From an uncultured bacterium (GTDB lineage: Bacteria > Planctomycetota > UBA1135 > GCA-002686595), in NCBI GenBank assembly GCA_938075305.1, contig CALJGV010000004.1, positions 179,783-243,782 of the forward strand: DNA of 64,000 nucleotides, written 5' to 3'. The notes under the pieces are model-generated. The model was not told the DNA's origin. It did not search any database and worked only from the letters and a program-made list of their open reading frames with translations. Positions 16,939 through 25,714 of the stretch are shown here, one piece after another (position 1 is the first letter of the stretch; each line of letters starts with the position of its first letter). A program made the position numbers and the translations under genes.

Positions 16939-18342
16939 TCAGCCGGCCCGTGAGGGGAGCGCGGAGGGCGGAGCCTCGGCCTCACGCACCTCGACCTCCC
17001 CGCCGTTGGCCGTGAGCCTGCGCGCCTGATCCCCCTCGAAGGTCAGCAGCTGGACGGGCGCCCGCCAGAGCCCCTCGATGGTCCTGAGGACCGCCGCCGC
17101 CTCATCAAGCTTGAGGTCCCGCCCATCGTGATGGTGCTGGAGGACCAGGTCCCGCCGGCCGCCGCCGGCCACCTCCACGAGCTCGATCCGCGGCTGACCA
17201 GCCCACGCCAGCGACCGCAAGAGCTCCTGCTTCACGCGGCGGTGGTCTCGACTCCCGATCCGCGCCCCCTCGCCGCCCCGGCCCTGCTCGGATACGAACA
17301 GCGCCGAGCGCTCGATGAACGCCTCGTCCATCACCTCGTCCACGAAGGACACGTCGTTGTGGACCGCCCGCAAGCGGAAGAGGTCGAGCCCCTGGCGCTC
17401 CGCGTGGCGGAACAGCTCGATACCCAGCTTGTAGGGGTTGAGCTGCCCAGGCGCCGCCTGGGTCGCCGAGGAATGGCAGTCCGCGAACTCGATGAGCTCG
17501 GACGGTTCCAGGAGGCCTCCTGTCAGCAGCCGACTGTGCCAGAACGAGGCCCAGCCCTCGTTGATGATCTTGGTCAGGCGCTGGGGCATGAAGTACTCCG
17601 CCTCCGCGGCCACGATCCCCAGCACGTCCCGCTCCCAGTCTTCGAGGTGGGCGTGCTCGGCGATGAAGGTCAAGAGGTCGAAGGTGGGTCGCTGCCGCTG
17701 ACCGGGGTCAGGCGCCGGCGGCTCATCCCCCATGACCAACCTCAGGCTTCTCCGGCTGCGCTCCACTTGAGTCGTGCCAGGGGGGCCGCCCCCGCGGCGT
17801 GCTCGGCTCTCCGCGGCCCGGAACCTGCGCTGCGGGCCGTGGGGATCCATCAGCGGCTCGAGGCCCAGCGCCACATCGAGGAAGCGCTCGACCCGGTCCT
17901 GTCCGTATCGGCCCACGTACTCGTGAATCCGTCGCGCGTGCTCCTCGAAGCGCTCGAGCATCGAGCGCTCGGTCGGCGCGAACCAGGCGTTATTACGGAA
18001 GAAGTCAGCGTGGCCGAAGACGTGGGCCATCACGAGCTTCTGCTCCATGAGGCTGTTCGAACGGACGAGGTAGGCGATGGTCGGGTCGTGGTTGACGACC
18101 AGCTCGTAGATCTTCGACAGGCCCCACTGGTGTCCCTTGGCCAGCCGCTCGTACTCCATGCCGAAGCGCCACGAGGGGTAGCGAGTGGGGAAGCCTCCGT
18201 AAGCCGCCACGGCGTTCACGTCGGCGGCGTCCAGCATCTCGAAGACCACCTCGAAGAAGCTCAACCCGGCGTCCGAGGCGGCGGCCTCGGCGCGCTGGGC
18301 CTCCCGGAGGAGGCGCGGAGTGAGGGAGGGTCCAGAGACCAT
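16939..18342 (-). CDS. spoVR: SpoVR family protein
   Basis: A 467-residue protein of the SpoVR/YcgB family, whose biochemical role is unknown. Family landmarks are FFEVVFEMLDAADVNAVAAYGGFPTRYPSWRFGMEYERL, YELVVNHDPTIAYLVRSNSLMEQKLVMAHVFGHADFFRNN, and FMPQRLTKIINEGWASFWHSR, all near-identical to the family consensus. It is cytoplasmic, with no signal peptide. It lies third after prkA and yeaH with only 3 bases between it and the previous gene, the classic prkA-yeaH-spoVR arrangement linked to starvation and stress responses in proteobacteria and to spore coat formation in Bacillus. No other sporulation-specific cluster is visible here. Confidence 0.95.
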   Translation of the reverse strand: MVSGPSLTPRLLREAQRAEAAASDAGLSFFEVVFEMLDAADVNAVAAYGGFPTRYPSWRFGMEYERLAKGHQWGLSKIYELVVNHDPTIAYLVRSNSLMEQKLVMAHVFGHADFFRNNAWFAPTERSMLERFEEHARRIHEYVGRYGQDRVERFLDVALGLEPLMDPHGPQRRFRAAESRARRGGGPPGTTQVERSRRSLRLVMGDEPPAPDPGQRQRPTFDLLTFIAEHAHLEDWERDVLGIVAAEAEYFMPQRLTKIINEGWASFWHSRLLTGGLLEPSELIEFADCHSSATQAAPGQLNPYKLGIELFRHAERQGLDLFRLRAVHNDVSFVDEVMDEAFIERSALFVSEQGRGGEGARIGSRDHRRVKQELLRSLAWAGQPRIELVEVAGGGRRDLVLQHHHDGRDLKLDEAAAVLRTIEGLWRAPVQLLTFEGDQARRLTANGGEVEVREAEAPPSALPSRAG

Positions 18343-18345
18343 CGC

Positions 18346-19464
18346 TCAGCGCCCCTGCCCGAGAAAGGCCTTGATGGCACCGGGGATCCCCGCCCGGTCG
18401 TCCACCCCGGCGGTCACCAGCGCGGGCTCCTCCTGGAAGGCCGTGTCGAGGTCCTTCTTGAATTGCCCCGAGCCGTACGCGCTCTTCACCTGCCCGTAGC
18501 AGAACTGATTGACCCTGGAGAGCAGCTCGTCCCTCACGAGGGCGACGCAGCGCTCCGTGTCCCGCGCGCTCCAGTTGTCACCGTCGGAGTAGTGGAACGG
18601 GTAGATGTTGTAGTCCTCCGGGTGATAGCGCTCCTTGATCAGATCGAGGCAGAGCTCGTAGGCCGAGGAGATCTTGGTCCCGCCGGACTCCCGCAGGTGG
18701 AAGAACGTCTCCTTGTCCACGACCTTCGCGGTCGCGTCGTGGACGATGTAGACCACCTCGAGGTTGCGATACTGACTGCGCAGCCAGGTGTCGATCCAGA
18801 AGGCCTCGATGCGCACGATGTCCTTCTGCTCCCGCCCCATGGAGCCAGAGACGTCCATCATGTGCATGATGACCGCCGAGGACTCGGGGCGAGGCTTGGG
18901 CTTGAGTGCGCGGTAGACCTGGTCATCGCGGATCGGTGTCACCACGGGCCTTTGGTGGTCGAAGTCCCCCGCCGCGATGGTCCGCACGAGGGCCCGCCGG
19001 AACGTGCGCCGGAAGTGCCGCAGCGACTCGGGGCCCTGCCCTCGGATCCCACTCCACTGTCCGCCGCAGGCGTCCAGTTCGTCCCGCCCCCGGGGCAGGA
19101 TGTTCGGGAGGCCGAGCTCCTCCCCCAGCATCGAGGCGAGCTCTTCCAGTTCCACCTCCGCCTCGAGGATGTGGCTGCCCTCCTGCTCCCCGGCGCCGCC
19201 AGCGCCCCCGTCTGCGTCCCCGTCGCGGCCATCCGCGGCGTCGCCCACCTCCCCCGGGCCCTGCCCTACCCCAGCTTCGTTGGAGCCGAAGCGAAAGCGG
19301 GGGAGCTCGACGGCGGGAACCGGCACCGAGACGACCCGGTCACCGCGCTTGCCGATCAACTCCGACGAGGCGAGGTACCGCTGCAGGTCCTCACGAATCC
19401 GGCCGCGCACGACCTCCTTGAAGCGCGCGCGGTCACGGTCGATGCGGTGGATCTGACCAGCCAT
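18346..19464 (-). CDS. yeaH: DUF444 / YeaH-YhbH family protein with VWA-like domain
   Basis: A 372-residue DUF444 protein. It begins with IDRDRARFKEVVRGRIREDLQRYLASSELIG, as the family does, then has a Gly/Asp-rich low-complexity stretch at about 70-92. The second half carries a von-Willebrand-A-type metal site, MMDVSGSMGREQKDIVRIEAFWIDTWLRSQY, followed by VHDATAKVVDKETFF and GGTKISSAYELCLDLIKERY. In E. coli, YeaH is produced together with the PrkA homologue YeaG and acts with it in nitrogen starvation; a direct substrate relation is not proven. It starts 9 bases after the prkA stop and ends 3 bases before spoVR. Confidence 0.93.
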   Translation of the reverse strand: MAGQIHRIDRDRARFKEVVRGRIREDLQRYLASSELIGKRGDRVVSVPVPAVELPRFRFGSNEAGVGQGPGEVGDAADGRDGDADGGAGGAGEQEGSHILEAEVELEELASMLGEELGLPNILPRGRDELDACGGQWSGIRGQGPESLRHFRRTFRRALVRTIAAGDFDHQRPVVTPIRDDQVYRALKPKPRPESSAVIMHMMDVSGSMGREQKDIVRIEAFWIDTWLRSQYRNLEVVYIVHDATAKVVDKETFFHLRESGGTKISSAYELCLDLIKERYHPEDYNIYPFHYSDGDNWSARDTERCVALVRDELLSRVNQFCYGQVKSAYGSGQFKKDLDTAFQEEPALVTAGVDDRAGIPGAIKAFLGQGR

Positions 19465-19473
19465 CGGGGAGGG

Positions 19474-21630
19474 TCAGGCGGCCCGCTCACCGGCGGGGGT
19501 AGCACCCTCGCCGTCGGGCTGCTGATCCGCAGCCTCCTGGCGCGCGAACAGGCCCGCCACGTCGAGCAGCACGGCGCCCGCGGAGGCGTGGTCGTAGCCG
19601 AAGCGCTCGCACAGCCGATCACGGATGGTGGCGATCTTCTCCTCTGCCAGCGGATCGACCACCTGTGAGATCAGGGTGGTGAGCTGGATGGAGTCCCGCT
19701 GGTCCTCGAAGAGCTTCAGCTCGAGGGCCCGACGCAGGCGTCGGTTCTCCCGGTAGTCGAACTGTCCGCCCTCCAGATGCACCGCGGCGATGAAGTTCAT
19801 CAGCTCGTGGCGGAAGTCGTCCTTCCTGGACTCGGGGATGTCGGTGCGCTCCTCGACGCTCCGCATGAGGCGCTCGTCCGGGTCCCGGGGGGCGCCGTCG
19901 GCGCCCTGCACCTGCTCGCGCGTGGTGTATGCGCGCACGTTGTCCAGGTAGTTCGCGCAGAGGCGGTCCAGGGCCTCGTCGTCCGCCGCGATCGCCACCT
20001 CCACCTCCTCTCGGATGATCTGGTCATACTCCTCGCGAACGAGCGACACCAGCTCCCGATAGCGACGTCGCACCGGCTCGCTCGCCACCATCGAGTGGGC
20101 CCCCAGGCCGGCCTCGATCGAGTCGAGCACGTCGCGCGGGCCGATGGTCTCCACGGGCTCGACGAGCAGGGTGGCGATTCGGTCCTGGAGGTAACGCGGC
20201 GAGATCCCGTCGAGGCCCTCGCGCTCCGCCAGCTCGCGGAACTCGGCGACCTGGAGCGCGGTGAAGCCCGTGACCTCGTCTCCGTCATAGAGGCGAGCCT
20301 TCTGAACCATGGAGAGGGTGGGGTGCTGGGGCTCCTCCAGGCGGGTCAGGACCGCCCAGAGGGACGCCACCTCGAGGCAATGGGGCGCCAGCCGCCGCCC
20401 CTCCTCGCCGCGCTCCCCGAAGCGGCGGCGGTGGATACTCGCCTCGCTGGAGACCTCGAGGTTGTAAGGCACGTCGATCCGGATGGTGCGGTCCCGGAAG
20501 GCCTCCATGAGCTCGTTGCTCTGGAGCTTTCGGAACTCGGGCTCGTTGGTGTGCCCGAGGATCACCTCGTCGATGTGGGTGGCCTGGAACTTCTTGGGCT
20601 TGATCGAGTGCTCCTGGGTCGCGCCGAGGAGGTCATAGAGGAAGGCCACGTCGAGCTTGAGGACCTCGATGAACTCCACCAGCCCGCGGTTCGCCACGTT
20701 GAATTCGCCGTCGAAGTTGAAGGCTCGCGGGTCACTGTCGGAGCCGAACTCCGCGATCTTCCGATAGTTGAGGTCGCCGGTGAGCTCGGTGCTGTCCTGG
20801 TTCTTCTCATCCTTCGGCTGGTAGGTCCCGATCCCCACCCGCCCGGACTCCGAGAACGTGAAGCGGCGGACCCGCACGTGCTCCATGACCCGGTCCCAGT
20901 CACCGTCGTGACGCTCCAAGAGCGTCTTCAACCAGAAGGCCGAGACGGGGTCCAGCTCCCCCTCCACCACGAGTCGGTCCCCGCGGTCGCGCCCGGCGTT
21001 CAGGCGCTCCTCCACCTCGGCGCGGGCGCCGGCGGGCAGGAGCAGCAGCGGGTCCTGATTCATGGGCGAGGGGATCACCTCGCCGTCCACGTGCCAGTCG
21101 AAGGTGAAGATGGCCCCCGCGTCGGTTCGCGTGTAGGCCTCGAGGCCACGCTTGAGGACCCGCGCGATCGTGCTCTTGGCCGACCCCACGGGGCCGTGGA
21201 GGAGGACGATACGCCGCTCGGGCCCGAGCCGCCGCGCGCCGGCCCGGAGAGTCATGACCAGGCGGTGGAGGGACTCGTCGATGCCAAAGATGGCGTCGGG
21301 CCCCGCCGGCCCGCCCTCCCACTGGCGGTCATCGAAGAGGTGCCAGCGCGTGGGCTCGCCAGCGGCCCCCTGCGTGCAACCGTGGGACTCGATCATGTCG
21401 GCCATCCGCTGCCACGCGTTGCGCGCGTGCACCGGGTGCTGCTCGACGAGGTCCAGGTACTCGGGGAGGGTGCCCTCCCAGCGGACGCTGCAGGCGGCTT
21501 CCTCTCGGGCCGCGCGCGCGGCGATTTCGCGCAGCGACGTGCCCTCGACGGCGCTCGACGGACCAGGCTCGCCCGCTCGCGGGGAGTCGACGGGGCGCGG
21601 GGTGAACTCCGCTCGGGAAGGTTCGTGCAT
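19474..21630 (-). CDS. prkA: PrkA-type serine protein kinase / AAA+ ATPase
   Basis: A 718-residue protein, longer than the usual 640, because of a 35-residue disordered N-terminus. The AAA+ Walker A is GPVGSAKS at 146-153, and the PrkA-specific sections follow: [25 protein letters not shown], FKLxxE-like [30 protein letters not shown], and [30 protein letters not shown]. The C-terminal part holds the region once compared with eukaryotic cAMP-dependent kinases. Homologues phosphorylate proteins or act as AAA proteases; which applies here is unknown. It is the first gene of the prkA-yeaH-spoVR operon, preceded by a 233-base gap that should contain the promoter. Confidence 0.95.
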   Translation of the reverse strand: [718 protein letters not shown]

Positions 21631-21863
21631 GGTTGGGGTGCCTCCGGGAACGGGCGACGGGGCGCCGCCCAGTCACCAGATCGGAGCACCGGCGCGACCA
21701 GCATGAACGGATCTGTGATCCCCCCTGCCCGGGTCGCCGGGGTCCTCGCACGCGTCAAACCATCGCAGGGAGCCTCTCAGCCTGAGACCCACGCCCACCC
21801 TCTGTGGGGACATGGGGCCGCCGGAGAACCGGGGATGGAGCCGCGCGGCCCCCCCCGGCTGAC
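21631..21863. other. Intergenic region between prkA and smc
   Basis: This holds the presumed minus-strand promoter of the prkA operon. A TTGACG appears on the minus strand around 21755, but no -10 hexamer is found at the right distance. A weak 5-base inverted repeat (CCCAC/GTGGG) is at 21794-21808. I see no gene here. Confidence 0.3.
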
Positions 21864-24800
21864 TCAGACCTCGTCCGCCACGGGCTCCACGGCCGACTCG
21901 TCCGTGGGGGCGTCTTCAGCGGGAACATCGGGGCGGTGGACCGCGAGCTCCTTCACCGGCTCCCCGGACTCGTCCACAGGGGCGCCTGCTCCTGGAAGCG
22001 GGTCGGCCTGGGCCTCGCGGTCCCTGGCCTTCCCGATGGACTCGGGCGCAAACTCATCGACCTCGTCCAGCTCCACGGCCACGAAGCGCGAAACGCCCTT
22101 GACCTGCATCGTGACCCCGTAGAGCGCCTGCGATGCCGCCATGGTCCCCTTGTTGTGGGTGACGACAATGAACTGGGTCGACTTGCGGAAGCGGTCGAGC
22201 ATGCCGAGGAATCGGTCGATGTTCGCGTCGTCGAGTGCCGCGTCCACCTCGTCCAGCACACAGAAGGGACTGGGGCGGGCCTCGAAGACGGCGAAGAGCA
22301 GCGCGAGGGCCGTCATGGTCCGCTGCCCGCCAGAGAGAAGTCCGATCGCGAGCAGCTCGCGGCCCGGGGGCCGGGCCACGATCTCGACGCCGGCCTCCAG
22401 GACGTCCACCCCTTCCTCGAGGCGGATGTCGGCCTTGCCGCCCCCGAAGAGCAGACGGAAGATCTGCTGGAAGTTGCCGCGGACCTCCTCGAAGGTCTCC
22501 ACGAACAGCCGCCGGCTCTCCTCGTCGATGGTGCTGATGGTCTCCCGCAGGGCCCGCCGGGCCTCCGCCAGGTCCGAGGACTGGGACTCCAGATGCTCCA
22601 GCCGGGCGCCGACCTCCTCGAGCTCATGGACCGCGTCCACGTTGACCGGACCGAGACGATCCAGCTGCGCGCGGACCGCCGCAACCTGCTTCTCGAACGC
22701 CTCGAGCTCGTCCAGCGGCATCAGCTCGGCGCCCTCGTTGTCGAAGGCCTCGCGCAGCGCCGCCTCATCGATCCCGAGCTCCTCATCCGCGCGCCCGACG
22801 ACCTCGCGCTGCCCGATCTCGGCCGCCTGGGCCTCCATGCGTTGGCTCGCGAGGGCCTCCGAGCTCTGATCGAGCTCACCCTGGACCGCCTCTGCCTCCC
22901 GGCGAATCTCCGTGATTCGCTGCGCTCCACTGCGCTCCTCCTCCCGGAGGTGCTCCAGCCGGGCGTCCAGCTCTCCCTGCTGCTCGCTGAGAGCCGAGGA
23001 GTCAGCGTTGATCTTCTCGATGTCCGAGCGCCCCTCGTCGGCGCTGGCGCTGTAGGTCGTGACGCGCGCCTTGCTCCGATCGATCTCGGCGGCCGTCTCG
23101 ATGATGAGCCGATCCAGGTCGCTGATCCGCTGCTCAAGGCTGGAGGATTCGGCGGTCGCCGAGGTCAGCTCCACCTGTGCTCGGCCCTCCTCGCGCTGGA
23201 GGTCCTCTCGCTCGGCCTCCAGCTGCCGCCGGCCCTTCTCCATCTGCTCGAGGCGGGCGTTCTCGGTCTCGAAGGTCTCCGCCGCGCGCTCCCTGTGGGC
23301 GCCCGCTTCCTGCAGGTCGGCCTCCACACGGGCCAGCTCACTCTGGGCCTTGGCTTGCTCCTCACGGTGACTCTCGAGGGACGCCTCGAGATCGGCGAGC
23401 CGGGCCGAGCTGGACACCACGAGGGACTCCGCCTCGCCGTGGGCCTCCACCGCCGCATCCCGGGCCGCGGTCGAGTCTGCGACCCGCTGCTGAAGCCCGG
23501 CCACCGCGGCCTCGGAGCTCTGAATGTGGGCGTCCTTGCGGTCGATCTCGGCGGACAGCTTGGAGATGGACTGCTCGATCTCGGCGGCGCTAGAGCGCCG
23601 GCCAACGAAGCCCTGGCTCAGCTCCCGGTGACCGCCCACGAGCCCCGCAGCGTCCACGAACTCGCCCCGCGGGGTCACAAAGCGCCAGCCAGGTTCGCGG
23701 CCCACGAGGTCGAGGGCCAGGTCGAGGCTGGAGACGACGACCACGTCACAGAAGAGGGCGTGGACCAGCGGTCGCATGGCCTCGTCACACTGAACGAGGT
23801 CCCCCAACCGGCCCTCTACGCCAGCGCCGAAGCGGGCAAAGAGGGCGAAGTCGGACGGAGGCGGACAGTCTGGAGCCCCGACGCCGGGAGGCACGACGAC
23901 GCCGATCTGCCCCACCTCCTCGGTCTCGCACCAGTCGACGATCCGCCGGGCCACGTGGGCGTCCCGGGCCACGAGGGCGTGGGCTCGCTCTCCGAGCACG
24001 GCGTCGATGGCGCGGGCCAAGCGGGTGTCGGCCCGCAGCTGGTCCGCCACAAGCCCCAGGAGGTCGTCCTGGTGACAGGGCCCGCCAGCCTCGCCGGAGG
24101 CCTCGAGGACCCGGCGGGCGCCGCCGGAGAGGTCCTCCAACTCCCGATCGCGGTCCATCAGGGCCTCGACCTTGCTCTCAAGCCCCGCCCGCTCCACCTG
24201 GAGACGGGATCGCTCGGACCGGGCCAGCTCGAGCTGCTCACGTTCTGCGCCGAGGTCACCGCGGACCGAAGCGAGGGAGCGGTCCGCGGACTCCAGCACC
24301 GATACCGCGGACTCCAGGGAGCCACGGGCACCCGCGAGCTGCTCCCGGACGTCACCGACCTGGCCCTCCGAGCGCTGGAAGCGCTCGGTGACCCGCCCGA
24401 GACGCTCGGTCATCGGCGGGATGGCCTCCCGGAGGTGAACGATCTTGTTCTCGCTCGCGGTGCGCTGGTGCAAGGAGTCCAGCACCCGCTCGTTCTGCGC
24501 CTCCACCTCGGCCCGCAGCTGACGGTACGTCTTGCCGAGCTCCCGGCTCTGGGTGGTCAGGCTCGCCGCGCGCTCCTCTGCGGCGCGCGTGCGCTCGCGC
24601 AGGTCATCGATCTCGCCGGTGATCCGCGCGAGCTCGCCCTCGCGCTCCTCGAGCTGCACACCGAGCGCGGCGGCGCGCTCGGTCTCCTCCTCGGTGCTCG
24701 CGGTCCAGGAGGCGATCCGCATGGCGAGCTGGCTCTTGCGCTCCTCGAGGGCGCGCAGGTCTCCGGAGATCTGTCCAACCTCCGAGCTCACCGTGCCCAG

Positions 24801-25649
24801 CTCGGCCACGACCGTACTCCGCTCGGCCTCGCGTGCCTCGATCCCGGCCTCGCACTCCGACCGGCGCTGCCGCAACCCCTCGACGCCCCCCTCGAGCTCC
24901 TCGATGGCGGGCCTGAGCACCTCGAGGGAGCCCTCGGCGGCGAGCAAGCGATGGGAGAGCAGCCGGGTCCGACCGGTCGTCCACTCCGCCTTCGCGGTCA
25001 CGTACTTCTCGGCCTTGGTGGCCTGGATCTTCAGGGAGCGCACCCGGCTGCGCAGCTCGCCCATGAGGTCGTCCAGGCGCTCCACGTCCTGCTCGCAGCG
25101 CTTGAGGCGCAGCTCGGTCTCGTGCCGGCGCTGCCTGTAGCGGCTGATCCCGGCCGCCTCCTCGAAGATCGCCCGGCGCTGGGCCGGGTTGGCGGAGAGG
25201 ACCGCGTCGATCCGCCCCTGCTCCAGGACGGAGTAGCCACGGCTGCCGAGCCCCGTGTCGAAGAGGAGATCCTTGACGTCCTTGAGCCGCACCCGCTGCC
25301 CGTCGATGAGGTACTCGCCCTCACCGCTGGCATAGAGCCGCCGGCTGATGGCGATCTCTGGCCCGCGCTCCTCGAGGACCCCCTGGTCGTTGTCGAGGAC
25401 CATGGTGACCTCGGCGGTCCCCATGGCCGGGCGGCTGGCCGACCCCTTGAAGATGACGTCGGTCATCCCCGAGCCCCGCATGGACGTGGGACGGGTCTCC
25501 CCGAGCACCCAGCGGACGGCATCCACCACGTTGCTCTTGCCGCAGCCGTTCGGGCCGACGATCCCGGTGAGGGTCGTCTGCCCGAAGTCGATGACGGTCC
25601 GGTCGGCGAACGACTTGAAGCCGAAGAGCTCGAGGCGTTTGAGACGCAT
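21864..25649 (-). CDS. smc: Chromosome segregation/condensin ATPase SMC
   Basis: A 1261-residue SMC protein. The N-terminal head has MRLKRLELFGFKSFADRT and Walker A GPNGCGKS at 32-39. A long coiled coil follows, then a hinge near 500-660 (CHQDDLLGLVADQLRADTRLARAIDAVLGERAHALVA, GWRFVTPRGEFVDAAGLVGGH), then the returning coil. The C-terminal head has the ABC signature LLSGGQR at 1104 and Walker B with FCVLDEVDAALDD near 1130. A 60-residue acidic tail extends beyond the usual end. SMC with ScpA/ScpB compacts and separates chromosomes; neither kleisin gene is in this window. It follows the nrdR/NrdD-like pair after a 65-base gap. Confidence 0.97.
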   Translation of the reverse strand: MRLKRLELFGFKSFADRTVIDFGQTTLTGIVGPNGCGKSNVVDAVRWVLGETRPTSMRGSGMTDVIFKGSASRPAMGTAEVTMVLDNDQGVLEERGPEIAISRRLYASGEGEYLIDGQRVRLKDVKDLLFDTGLGSRGYSVLEQGRIDAVLSANPAQRRAIFEEAAGISRYRQRRHETELRLKRCEQDVERLDDLMGELRSRVRSLKIQATKAEKYVTAKAEWTTGRTRLLSHRLLAAEGSLEVLRPAIEELEGGVEGLRQRRSECEAGIEAREAERSTVVAELGTVSSEVGQISGDLRALEERKSQLAMRIASWTASTEEETERAAALGVQLEEREGELARITGEIDDLRERTRAAEERAASLTTQSRELGKTYRQLRAEVEAQNERVLDSLHQRTASENKIVHLREAIPPMTERLGRVTERFQRSEGQVGDVREQLAGARGSLESAVSVLESADRSLASVRGDLGAEREQLELARSERSRLQVERAGLESKVEALMDRDRELEDLSGGARRVLEASGEAGGPCHQDDLLGLVADQLRADTRLARAIDAVLGERAHALVARDAHVARRIVDWCETEEVGQIGVVVPPGVGAPDCPPPSDFALFARFGAGVEGRLGDLVQCDEAMRPLVHALFCDVVVVSSLDLALDLVGREPGWRFVTPRGEFVDAAGLVGGHRELSQGFVGRRSSAAEIEQSISKLSAEIDRKDAHIQSSEAAVAGLQQRVADSTAARDAAVEAHGEAESLVVSSSARLADLEASLESHREEQAKAQSELARVEADLQEAGAHRERAAETFETENARLEQMEKGRRQLEAEREDLQREEGRAQVELTSATAESSSLEQRISDLDRLIIETAAEIDRSKARVTTYSASADEGRSDIEKINADSSALSEQQGELDARLEHLREEERSGAQRITEIRREAEAVQGELDQSSEALASQRMEAQAAEIGQREVVGRADEELGIDEAALREAFDNEGAELMPLDELEAFEKQVAAVRAQLDRLGPVNVDAVHELEEVGARLEHLESQSSDLAEARRALRETISTIDEESRRLFVETFEEVRGNFQQIFRLLFGGGKADIRLEEGVDVLEAGVEIVARPPGRELLAIGLLSGGQRTMTALALLFAVFEARPSPFCVLDEVDAALDDANIDRFLGMLDRFRKSTQFIVVTHNKGTMAASQALYGVTMQVKGVSRFVAVELDEVDEFAPESIGKARDREAQADPLPGAGAPVDESGEPVKELAVHRPDVPAEDAPTDESAVEPVADEV

Positions 25650-25714
25650 GCAGAAGGGTCGTGTGGAGCAGAAGCGGGGGTGCGCGGAGAGAGACTGTCA
25701 AATCCGCCCCTCGG

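Noticed and set aside
17128..19668. 846-codon plus-strand open frame opposite spoVR and yeaH
   Set aside because: Antisense to two clear family members; composition is Pro/His/Arg/Leu-rich, typical of a GC shadow.
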